From NCBI GenBank assembly GCA_035560235.1, contig DATMAG010000001.1, positions 1 to 31,580 of the forward strand: 31,580 nt of DNA, written 5' to 3'. A model generated the notes under the pieces. That model was not told the DNA's origin and did not search any database. It worked only from the letters and a program-made list of their open reading frames with translations. Positions 16,051 through 23,314 of the stretch are shown piece after piece. This DNA comes from DASRDU01 sp035560235 (GTDB taxonomy: Bacteria > Acidobacteriota > Blastocatellia > RBC074). Numbering within the stretch: position 1 is the stretch's first letter; every line of letters starts with the position of its first letter. The translations under genes and the position numbers were made by a program.

Positions 16051-16160
16051 CAGCATTCTTCATTCTTCATTTTTCACTTACCCATTACCGTGCAGGTGAT
16101 GCACTGCTGAGGCGCAGTGCAGGTTAATGGAGAATGGAAAATGAAGAATGGAGAATGCTG
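16051..16160. terminator. Long low-complexity inverted repeat between convergent genes
   Basis: The left arm (16051-16087) and right arm (16125-16160) are reverse complements at roughly 32 of 36 positions. They are made of CATTCTTCATT and AATGAAGAATGG words and begin and end with CAGCATTCT/AGAATGCTG. Inside is a second stem, GCACTG (16101-16106) with CAGTGC (16115-16120). The element fills the gap between the convergent RND and glmS genes and probably terminates both. Confidence 0.6.
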
Positions 16161-16183
16161 CTTCGTGCCTTCCGCTTATCTCT

Positions 16184-19100
16184 TTATTCAACTGTAACTG
16201 ACTTGGCCAGATTGCGCGGCTGGTCAACGTCACAGCCGCGCCGCACCGCTATGTGATAGGCGAGCAGTTGCATTGGCACGACTGACAGCACGGGCGAGAG
16301 CAGTTCGCTCGAAGCCGGAACTTCAATCGTATAACTCGCCATTCCGCGCGTGTCCTCATCGCCTTCAGTCACGATGGCTACCACAATGCCATCGCGGGCG
16401 CGCACTTCCTGAATATTCGAGAGCGTCTTTTCGTAACGCAGCCGCGATTTTTCATCGTCCGGGTCAAGCGTGTTGATGACGACCACCGGCAGGCGCGAAT
16501 CAATCAGCGCGTTCGGGCCGTGCTTCATTTCGCCAGCGGCGTAACCTTCAGCGTGAATGTAGGAGATTTCCTTGAGCTTCAGCGCGCCTTCGAGCGCAAT
16601 CGGGAAGTTGATGCCGCGACCGAGATAGAGAAAATCGCTCGACAGCACGAAATGCTTCGAGAGGTCTTCGTAATCAATTTCGGGATTGTTGAGCAGCTTC
16701 TCCATCTTCACCGGCAGTTCGGACAAATGCCGGACGTGCCATTTCAGTTTGTCCTCGCTGAGCGTGCCGCGCTCCTGCGCCAGATAAAGCGCGAAGATGT
16801 AAGCGGCGACCATCTGCGAAGTGAAAGCCTTGGTCGACGCGACGCCGATTTCAGGCCCGGCGTGCGTGTAAATCGTGCCGTCAGCCTCGCGCGTCATCAT
16901 CGCGCCCTGCACGTTGCAGATCGCCATTGATTTGCAGCCCTTCTCCCTGGCCTCGCGCAGCGCGGCGAGCGTGTCGGCGGTTTCACCCGACTGCGAAATC
17001 ACCATCATCAGCGTGCGCGGCGAGAGAATCGGATTGCGGTAGCGGAACTCTGAAGCGTAATCAACTTCAACCGGCACGCGGGCGAGTTCTTCAATCAGGT
17101 ACTTGGCGACGAGCGCCGCATGCCACGCCGTCCCGCACGCGGCGATTTTGATGTCGGTGAAGTTGCGGAACTCATCGGGCGTGATCTTCATTTCGTCAAG
17201 GTAGACGTGGCCGGTGTCGAGCGAGACGCGGTTCTGCGTTGTGTCGCGCACGGCCCGCGGCTGCTCATAAATTTCCTTGAGCATGAAATGCTTGAACCCG
17301 CCCTTTTCAGCCTGCACCGGATCCCAGGTGATGTGCTGCACCGGCGGCGTGACCTGATTGCCTGCCGCATCGTAAACCTTCACGCCATCGCGGGCGACGA
17401 CGGCCATTTCGTTGTCGCCCAGGAAAAACATATCGCGTGTGTGCGGCAGAATCGCGGGAATGTCCGAAGCGACGAAATATTCGTTGTCGCCAATGCCCAC
17501 CACGACCGGCGGCCCCAGTCGGGCGGCAATCAGCTTGTCCGGCTCATCCGCTGACATCGCCACCAGCGCGTAAATTCCGCGAATGTCTCTGAGCATCGCG
17601 CGAAAGGCGCCTTCAAAACCGAGCGCCGGATTGTCACGCAGATGCTGTTCGATCAGATGCGCCACGACTTCGGTGTCGGTTTCAGACTGAAAGCGATGAT
17701 CGTGTCGCTGCAGTTCGCGTTTGAGTTCAAGGTAATTTTCGATGATGCCATTATGCACGACACAGATGCGACCGGAGCTTGAACGATGCGGGTGCGCGTT
17801 CTCTTCAGATGGCCTTCCATGGGTTGCCCACCTGGAATTGTGCTGGAGAATCCCGTTTGCAAAGAAGTTCTCCACTCCGGGCACTTCGATGTCATAGACA
17901 AGCTGAGCGGTCGAAGCTACCTCACGGACGCTGCTGATTTCCTGAAAGATGACATCTCCTTCAAGAAACCTGCTGAACAACTGCTGCGTTGATCCGGCAG
18001 CCGGATAGCAGTCCAGCTTCTTCAGCAACTCTCTCGCCTGAAGTTCATTCAGGTATTTGCCGCGGCCTGAAGACCGGATGACAGAGGCTGGTACATTTTG
18101 CTCCTTCAACCGCAGGGCAATTGAATCCAGCGTGACCGGAACAGATCTGGAAACGCGCGCCCGATCAGCGCGCTTGCGAGCAAGGACTTTATGCAACTCT
18201 TCCTTTTTATCTTCCGCTGTAAATCCGATTGATGCGGCAAATGCGTGCATCGCCTGCGCGCTGCTGATGAAAATGCCTGCTGCCGCGCTGATGCGCCGAT
18301 GAGCAGGGTTGGGAGGAGTAGTGTAACGAGAACATATGATCCTGAAGCGTAGTAACCATTGCTGTACTCGTCGCACCAGATCCAGGTCTGTCATGCGAAG
18401 CGCAACCTGTCCTGCCAGGCTTGCCACAGAGCCTTCCGCATCAAACAGCCCCCTGATGAATCCGGCCAGAATGTCATCCGGCTGCCCGCCGAGTTGCGCA
18501 TAAAATTCAGTGCGCCTTTCCACCACATTGGCGCGAAACCATTTCGCCATTTCGAGACTGTTGACTTCGAGCAGCCACGCGTCAACTTTGGGCAATGCCA
18601 CGATCCGCCCGGCAAGGCCGAAATGCTGGTGGGCAATTTTCTGATAATGCTCCAGCACCTCGCGCCGCTGATCCTTCCAGCGCAGGCAGCGTTCATGCGC
18701 GTGCCCGTCGCCGATAAAATAGCCGATCAGTTGCATCAGTTCCGGTGTCGCCACTTCGGGAAGTTTCACAAAGTTGCCATGATGACTGTGAACCGGTTCG
18801 GCGTTCGGCGGCGGGAAGGAGAGCTTCAGTTCGCGGCACAGCCCCTGCAGCCAGTCTTCGCGCGCGTGGCGATCATTGCTGCACAGGTGACGCAGCGCGC
18901 TGTCGGTCATTCCGGCGCGCGCGGCCAGGACGGTCTGCGGCACTCCGGCAGCGAGGACAGCCTGGCGCAGACTGTCCGCCGTTTCATCGCTCAGCGACCA
19001 GTAACGGCGCGGCTGTGCAGGGTTGATAAAGCGCAGGGGCTGCGCGCCGTTCGGAGCAGGAATTCGTCCAGGCAGCAGCAGCAGATCACCGACCTCGAGC

Positions 19101-19576
19101 TCACGCGCAAACTTCTCCACGATTTCGCCCGTGTCGGACTCGACGACAAACATTCGATGCTCGCGCGTGCAGGTGACTGCGGTCGAAGCGGTGCGGATTT
19201 CCAGCATCGTTTCCGGCGCCCGATGGCGAAAGACGCGGGCCGTGCGGGGCGCCAGTTTCTTCGTCGCCAGGTCAAGCGACCACACTTCGAATTCGTCGCT
19301 CAATTCAGCAATCGGCACAACGCGCCCGTCGGCCAGTTGAATCAGTGTGTCAGGCGCCAGGCAATGGCCAAGCCCGGTCTGTCCTTCCAGCGGTTCCTCC
19401 TGCAGGGCTTTGACCAGCCCCTGCAATTTGCCCGGACGCCGGCGGACTTCGATCTTTCCATCCCTGATGACAGCAATGCCCGCCGAATCGTAGCCGCGAT
19501 ATTCCAGCCGCCGCAGCCCTTCGATAATGACCGGCACTACAGGCTGATCTCCCACATAACCAACAATCCCACACAT
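16184..19576 (-). CDS. glmS: Glutamine:fructose-6-phosphate aminotransferase (isomerizing) interrupted by an intein
   Basis: GlmS makes glucosamine-6-phosphate from fructose-6-phosphate and glutamine, the first step to UDP-GlcNAc. The ORF has 1,130 residues: 71 N-extein, 509 intein and 550 C-extein, giving a normal 621-residue mature enzyme. The ATG at 19576 is chosen, not 19615, because the following Cys must become the N-terminal nucleophile (M-C-G-I-V-G-Y). After the intein come R-W-A-T-H-G, the glutaminase residues V-V-H-N-G, two SIS sugar-isomerase domains (I-S-Q-S-G-E-T; H-G-P-N-A-L) and the expected C-terminus A-K-S-V-T-V-E. GGAG lies upstream of the start. Without protein splicing the glutaminase site would be destroyed. 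Third gene after yvcK-like and glmU. Confidence 0.95.
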   Translation of the reverse strand: MCGIVGYVGDQPVVPVIIEGLRRLEYRGYDSAGIAVIRDGKIEVRRRPGKLQGLVKALQEEPLEGQTGLGHCLAPDTLIQLADGRVVPIAELSDEFEVWSLDLATKKLAPRTARVFRHRAPETMLEIRTASTAVTCTREHRMFVVESDTGEIVEKFARELEVGDLLLLPGRIPAPNGAQPLRFINPAQPRRYWSLSDETADSLRQAVLAAGVPQTVLAARAGMTDSALRHLCSNDRHAREDWLQGLCRELKLSFPPPNAEPVHSHHGNFVKLPEVATPELMQLIGYFIGDGHAHERCLRWKDQRREVLEHYQKIAHQHFGLAGRIVALPKVDAWLLEVNSLEMAKWFRANVVERRTEFYAQLGGQPDDILAGFIRGLFDAEGSVASLAGQVALRMTDLDLVRRVQQWLLRFRIICSRYTTPPNPAHRRISAAAGIFISSAQAMHAFAASIGFTAEDKKEELHKVLARKRADRARVSRSVPVTLDSIALRLKEQNVPASVIRSSGRGKYLNELQARELLKKLDCYPAAGSTQQLFSRFLEGDVIFQEISSVREVASTAQLVYDIEVPGVENFFANGILQHNSRWATHGRPSEENAHPHRSSSGRICVVHNGIIENYLELKRELQRHDHRFQSETDTEVVAHLIEQHLRDNPALGFEGAFRAMLRDIRGIYALVAMSADEPDKLIAARLGPPVVVGIGDNEYFVASDIPAILPHTRDMFFLGDNEMAVVARDGVKVYDAAGNQVTPPVQHITWDPVQAEKGGFKHFMLKEIYEQPRAVRDTTQNRVSLDTGHVYLDEMKITPDEFRNFTDIKIAACGTAWHAALVAKYLIEELARVPVEVDYASEFRYRNPILSPRTLMMVISQSGETADTLAALREAREKGCKSMAICNVQGAMMTREADGTIYTHAGPEIGVASTKAFTSQMVAAYIFALYLAQERGTLSEDKLKWHVRHLSELPVKMEKLLNNPEIDYEDLSKHFVLSSDFLYLGRGINFPIALEGALKLKEISYIHAEGYAAGEMKHGPNALIDSRLPVVVINTLDPDDEKSRLRYEKTLSNIQEVRARDGIVVAIVTEGDEDTRGMASYTIEVPASSELLSPVLSVVPMQLLAYHIAVRRGCDVDQPRNLAKSVTVE
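17837..19363 (-). mobile_element. Intein in GlmS with LAGLIDADG homing endonuclease (509 residues)
   Basis: It replaces nothing: it sits between Gly-His and Ser-Arg-Trp-Ala-Thr-His of the Q-loop. Splicing motifs, in intein numbering: Cys1 with C-L-A-P-D-T (block A); T66-R-E-H69 (block B); V-Y-D-I-E-V-P-G then E-N-F-F-A-N-G at 489-504 (block F); I-L-Q-H-N at 505-509 (block G, penultimate His, terminal Asn). The +1 residue is Ser, so this is a class 1 intein with a full set of splicing residues. Endonuclease motifs are L-I-G-Y-F-I-G-D-G (Asp219) and I-R-G-L-F-D-A-E-G (Glu310). A helix-turn-helix-like segment (about 135-165) lies between block B and the endonuclease. Both acidic residues are present, so mobility may be retained. 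Confidence 0.95.
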
Positions 19577-19601
19577 AGTTTTGGACTCCGAAAAATTCTG
19601 T

Positions 19602-19715
19602 CCACGAAGCCGCACGAAGAAAACACGAAGAAAGCTCAGCCAGGATTTACAGAATCAGCAGGATGATGAAGCTGAAATGACTGGTCTCATCCTGTTTATC
19701 TTGTCAATCCCGTCA
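19602..19715. repeat. Degenerate repeat element between glmU and glmS
   Basis: Three CACGAAG words lie at 19603, 19613 and 19624, just upstream of glmS. They are followed by an imperfect inverted repeat, GGATTTACAGAATCAG (about 19643-19658) through GCAGGATGA, against TCATCCTGTTTATC and TCAATCCC (19687-19711). The CACGAAG part matches the element at 9249-9280. It occupies most of the 180-nt gap after the glmU stop and may attenuate transcription into glmS. Confidence 0.45.
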
Positions 19716-19756
19716 AAATTCCTTGTGCAGCAACGCGCTGGCTTCGCGGATGAAAG

Positions 19757-21139
19757 TTAGTCTTTGAGTTTTCTTTTTACTTTCGCCGGAACGCCTGCGA
19801 CGAGTGAGTCTTCAGGCACGTCTGCGATGATGACTGACCCTGCGCCGGACATTGAACCGCGACCGACGCGCACCGGCGCAACCAGCATCGTGTCTGAACC
19901 GATTTTCACGTCGTCTTCAATAAACGTCGGGTTCTTGTTCTTGCCGTCGTAATTGCACGTCACTGTGCCAGCGCCGATGTTGACGCGCTCGCCGATTGTT
20001 GCGTCACCGAGGTAAGTCAGATGCATGGATTTGGTTTTGCGTCCGAGCTTTGATTTCTTGACCTCAACAAAATTTCCGATCACGGCTTCTTCAGCGAGTT
20101 CAGCATTCATGCGCAAATGCGCGAACGGGCCGACGCTGTTTTTTGCGGTCAGCCTGCTGTCCACGATCACGCACGAGTTGTTGATCGTGCAGCCGTCTCC
20201 GATTTCAACCCTTGTGAGGTGCGACCAGGAATGGATTTCGCAGTTGCTGCCGATGCGCGAATCGCCTTCGATGATGACCTGCGGGTGAATGATCGTGTCG
20301 CGTCCGATCTGCACGTCAGCGTCAATGTAAGTCGAATCGGGATCAACTACCGTCACGCCATTGAGCATCAGGCGGTTGAGAATTTCGCCGCGCAGCCGCT
20401 TCCAGAGCTGCGCAATCTCGGCGCGGTTGTTGGCTCCGGCCAGTTCTTCCGGGTCGTTGTGCAGCACGGTGGCGACGGTGCGCCCGGCCTGCATCATCAG
20501 TTCCGGCACATCGGTTAAGTAATATTCGCCCTGCGCGTTGATCGGTCTGAGCTTTTCAAGCGCGGGCACAAGCGCGGCAATATCGAAGCAGTAAAAGCCC
20601 GGATTGATCTCAGTGATGGCCTTCTGCGCGGGCGTGCAATCCTTGTCTTCGATGATCGTCTGAAAGCGGCCTTCGCTGTCGCGGATGATGCGGCCATAAG
20701 CTGGAGGATTTTTCAGATCAATCGTCAGCAGCGTCGTGCCGTGGCGTCCGGCTTCGTGAACTTCGATCATGTTGCGCAGCGTTTCAGTTTTGACAAGCGG
20801 CGCATCACCGTACAGCACGACGAGCGAGCCGCGCGCATTTTGAAAGGCTTCACGCGCGGTCAGCACCGCATGGCCAGTACCCTTCTGTTCCCTTTGCAGC
20901 ACGAAGCTCAGCCGTTCGGCCATCTCAGGCGCGAGCGCGGCGCGGGCGGCGGCTTCGACCTTTTCGGCCTGATGTCCGATGACGACGATGATCTTTTCAG
21001 GATTGAGTCGGGCGGCGGCGCGCAGCACGAGTCCGATCATGGTCTGGCCGCCGATTTTGTGGAGTACCTTGGCCTGGTCGCTTTTCATTCGCGTGCCCAG
21101 ACCGGCAGCGAGAATCAAAACATTGACAGGATTGTTCAC
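19757..21139 (-). CDS. glmU: Bifunctional GlcN-1-P acetyltransferase / GlcNAc-1-P uridylyltransferase
   Basis: 460 residues, the usual GlmU length. GlmU acetylates glucosamine-1-phosphate and then forms UDP-GlcNAc for peptidoglycan and lipopolysaccharide. The N-terminal nucleotidyltransferase shows L-A-A-G-L-G-T-R-M-K-S and K-V-L-H-K-I-G-G (about 10-32), G-T-G-H-A-V and Y-G-D-A-P-L. The C-terminal half (about 255-460) is a left-handed beta-helix of hexapeptide repeats with G-N-F-V-E-V-K-K-S-K, H-L-T-Y-L-G-D-A and N-Y-D-G-K-N-K, the acetyltransferase signature. It starts at GTG 21139, with GAGGA 8 nt upstream. It lies 63 nt downstream of yvcK-like and 180 nt upstream of glmS, all leftward, forming an amino-sugar cluster. 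Confidence 0.96.
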   Translation of the reverse strand: MNNPVNVLILAAGLGTRMKSDQAKVLHKIGGQTMIGLVLRAAARLNPEKIIVVIGHQAEKVEAAARAALAPEMAERLSFVLQREQKGTGHAVLTAREAFQNARGSLVVLYGDAPLVKTETLRNMIEVHEAGRHGTTLLTIDLKNPPAYGRIIRDSEGRFQTIIEDKDCTPAQKAITEINPGFYCFDIAALVPALEKLRPINAQGEYYLTDVPELMMQAGRTVATVLHNDPEELAGANNRAEIAQLWKRLRGEILNRLMLNGVTVVDPDSTYIDADVQIGRDTIIHPQVIIEGDSRIGSNCEIHSWSHLTRVEIGDGCTINNSCVIVDSRLTAKNSVGPFAHLRMNAELAEEAVIGNFVEVKKSKLGRKTKSMHLTYLGDATIGERVNIGAGTVTCNYDGKNKNPTFIEDDVKIGSDTMLVAPVRVGRGSMSGAGSVIIADVPEDSLVAGVPAKVKRKLKD

Positions 21140-21202
21140 AGTTCGTGTCCTCTGAATCGGGATTCAAAAAACCTGGGGCTGACTTCGCGGGAGGCGGAGG
21201 CA

Positions 21203-22261
21203 TTATAAATGAAGCAGCTCAAAAACCGCGCGACTTAATTTATCGGGGTCGTGACGCACGGCGCGGGCCTCAGAAGCGAGGGGCAGCGCGATGAATCTGA
21301 CTTCGCCTGAGGCTGAGTATTCATTCTGAGGAGGGGCGAGCGCGACGGCTTTTTCGGCGGCGTAGCGTTCACGCATCTCAGCCGAGATCGGCGCGGAATT
21401 GAAGAGCGCGTAATCCAGTTTCATTCCGCGCCCATGACTGAGCAGTTCAGCAACGTGATCTTCGGCGGTGAAGCCGTCCGTTTCATCGGCTTCGGTCATG
21501 ACGTTGCAGATATAAATTTTCACGGCCCGCGAACGGCTAATCGCTTCGGCAATGCCATCCACGAGCAGGTTGGGAATCACACTGGTAAAAAGCGAACCAG
21601 GGCCGAGCGTAATCACGTCGGCTTCCAGAATGGCGTCAATCGCTTCGGGCAGCGCGCACGCCGTCGCCGGAGTGATCGTCAGATTGCGGATCGGCAGGTG
21701 TCGCGCTTCGCTCAGCGATTTGATGGCGCGCTGACCTTTGACCATCTGCCCGCCGACTTCAGCCACCAGATCAACCGAACTGAGCGTCGAAGGCAGCACG
21801 CGCGCGGCACAACCGAGCAGCGCGCTCGTCTGTTCAATCGCCGTCAGAAAATCGCCGCTCATCTGCGTCAGCGCCACAATCACCAGATTGCCGAGTGAAT
21901 GACCATCAAGCGGCCCGTCGCTGCGGAAGCGATGCCGAAAGAGCCGCGTCACAATCCGGTCATCGCGCGCCAGCGCAATCAGGCAACTGCGAATGTCGCC
22001 CGGCGGCAGAATCCCGAACTCCTCGCGCAACCGCCCGGAGCTTTTGCCGTCATCGGTCACGGTCACAATCGCCGTCAGCGAAACAGCCTTCGGTTCAGGT
22101 GCTGAATCGTCAACTGTGAGCACTGCGCTTTTCTCTTCCCGATCACTGGCGCGCTGGCCCGCGCAGAGATACGGTTTGAGTCCGGTCAGCAGCGTGGACA
22201 GGCCGGTTCCTCCACCGATGGCGACGATTCTCAATGTGCTGTTGTTAGTTTGCGCAGACAT
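21203..22261 (-). CDS. yvcK: YvcK/GlmR-family protein (CofD-like, UDP-sugar-sensing regulator)
   Basis: 352 residues. Family motifs: V-A-I-G-G-G-T-G-L-S-T-L-L near the N-terminus; V-T-V-T-D-D-G-K-S-S-G-R-L-R and P-P-G-D-I-R-S-C-L (about 60-90); G-H-S-L-G-N-L; and L-G-P-G-S-L-F-T-S-V-I-P-N-L. These define the YvcK branch of the CofD superfamily. In Bacillus subtilis YvcK (GlmR) binds UDP-GlcNAc and controls carbon flow into GlmS; linkage here to glmU and glmS fits that role. A promoter is proposed at 22324-22352. No clear ribosome binding site precedes the ATG at 22261, which is unusual in this window, so the start is the least certain part. Confidence 0.92.
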   Translation of the reverse strand: MSAQTNNSTLRIVAIGGGTGLSTLLTGLKPYLCAGQRASDREEKSAVLTVDDSAPEPKAVSLTAIVTVTDDGKSSGRLREEFGILPPGDIRSCLIALARDDRIVTRLFRHRFRSDGPLDGHSLGNLVIVALTQMSGDFLTAIEQTSALLGCAARVLPSTLSSVDLVAEVGGQMVKGQRAIKSLSEARHLPIRNLTITPATACALPEAIDAILEADVITLGPGSLFTSVIPNLLVDGIAEAISRSRAVKIYICNVMTEADETDGFTAEDHVAELLSHGRGMKLDYALFNSAPISAEMRERYAAEKAVALAPPQNEYSASGEVRFIALPLASEARAVRHDPDKLSRAVFELLHL

Positions 22262-22323
22262 GCGGGGTGGGGCTGCAAATCAGGATTCAATATCAACCAT
22301 GCCGTTGAGCAGGGGGATGGCAA

Positions 22324-22352
22324 ACGATACGCACTCGGTTGCCATTAGTCAA
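22324..22352 (-). promoter_or_regulatory. Sigma-70-type promoter of the yvcK-glmU-glmS cluster
   Basis: On the minus strand TTGACT (22347-22352) is followed by a 17-nt spacer and TATCGT (22324-22329). The expected start point, near 22317, gives a leader of about 56 nt before the yvcK ATG. It is the only good box pair found upstream of the cluster. Transcription through all three genes is plausible but not shown. Confidence 0.5.
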
Positions 22353-22536
22353 ATCCGGCAGGACACACCACTGACCAGCCTTCAGTCAAAGCGAACCACG
22401 CTGCAATGGAATACGAATTCACCACAGAAGAGCACCGCAGAAAACCAGATTTTGTGCTGCCTCTGTGAACCTCTGTGGCCTCTGTAGTGAGCTTCCAGGT
22501 TCCAGGCTTTTACGGCCTGCTTCAAGCGGCAGATCA

Positions 22537-22563
22537 GTCCCGCGGACTGTCGGCTCGCGGGAC
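22537..22563 (-). terminator. GC-rich hairpin after the Uma2 gene
   Basis: GTCCCGCG (22537-22544) and CGCGGGAC (22556-22563) form a perfect 8-bp stem with an 11-nt loop, 8 nt after the stop of the Uma2 gene. No T-tract follows on the minus strand, so it may act with a factor or only protect the 3' end. Confidence 0.5.
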
Positions 22564-22570
22564 AGTCGTT

Positions 22571-23182
22571 TTATTTGCCGAAGTATTGTCTGAAGTCGAG
22601 GACGAACCCTTTCAGCAGCGGTTCGCCGGAAAGCGATGCGGGATTCTCAAGCTCTTCAACCTGTGCGCCGGGGCGATAAATCCAGACCTTCTTTTCCTGC
22701 GGGTCAATCAGCCAGCCGAGTTGCGCGCCGTTCCCGATGTACTCTTCCATTTTTGCCTGCAACTCTTTGATGGAATCGGATGGTGAGCGAAGTTCGACCA
22801 CGAAATCAGGGCAGAGCGGCGGGAAGGATTTGCGCTCGTCATCGGTGAGCGCGTTCCATCGCTCCAGCCTGACCCACGATAAATCCGGCGAACGCTTCGC
22901 ACCATTGGGCAGGACGAACAGCGCGTTCGACTCGAAGCCTTTGCCTGTGCCATCTCGCCTGGCCCAGGTTCCAAAATCCAGAATCAAATCAAAGTTGTAA
23001 CCTGAAGTCTCTCCTCCGGTGGGCGGCATAATGACAATGTCTCCTTCCTTCGACATTTCCAGGCGCAGGTCAGGATTCTGGCGGCACAGCTCAAAAAATT
23101 CCGCATCAGTCACTTTTTTGAAGATCGCATCCAGATTGATGGTCAGCGTCTCGGCGAAGGGCGGAGCAATCAGCACTGGCAT
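22571..23182 (-). CDS. Uma2-family (DUF820) putative restriction-endonuclease-fold protein
   Basis: About 203 residues, the usual size. The core reads L-E-M-S-K-E-G-D-I-V-I-M-P-P-T-G, then A-K-R-S-P-D-L-S-W-V, then P-D-F-V-V-E-L-R-S-P-S-D, then L-Q-A-K-M-E-E-Y and G-W-L-I-D-P. The Asp of S-P-D-L, the Glu of V-E-L and the downstream Lys correspond to a PD-(D/E)XK nuclease site. Uma2 proteins are common in cyanobacteria and soil phyla, often in many copies; their biological role is unsettled. GAGGT lies 7 nt before the ATG at 23182, which is therefore preferred over the ATG at 23203. No toxin/antitoxin-like or restriction partner is adjacent. Confidence 0.9.
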   Translation of the reverse strand: MPVLIAPPFAETLTINLDAIFKKVTDAEFFELCRQNPDLRLEMSKEGDIVIMPPTGGETSGYNFDLILDFGTWARRDGTGKGFESNALFVLPNGAKRSPDLSWVRLERWNALTDDERKSFPPLCPDFVVELRSPSDSIKELQAKMEEYIGNGAQLGWLIDPQEKKVWIYRPGAQVEELENPASLSGEPLLKGFVLDFRQYFGK

Positions 23183-23314
23183 AACTCTTACCTCTTGTTT
23201 CATTCGTCACAGACTGGCAGGAAGCGGAGCATAACACAGCGTTCCAGGCTGACCAATGCGGCCTGCAATTGTGAAATCGCGTTTCGGCCAGATGTGGTTG
23301 TTCCTGATCGCGCT

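Larger units (their letters stand above)
22262..22570. other. Intergenic region with yvcK promoter, repeat remnant and hairpin
   Basis: No gene is seen here. The stretch holds the proposed yvcK promoter (22324-22352), a degenerate inverted repeat of ACCACAGAA/CTCTGTG words (about 22420-22489) of the CACAGAG type, and the hairpin after the Uma2 gene (22537-22563). Confidence 0.55.

Noticed and set aside
18359..19666. 435-residue rightward open frame opposite glmS
   Set aside because: It lies wholly antisense to the intein and N-extein, which carry clear motifs. No ribosome binding site or family resemblance; long antisense frames are expected in GC-rich DNA.
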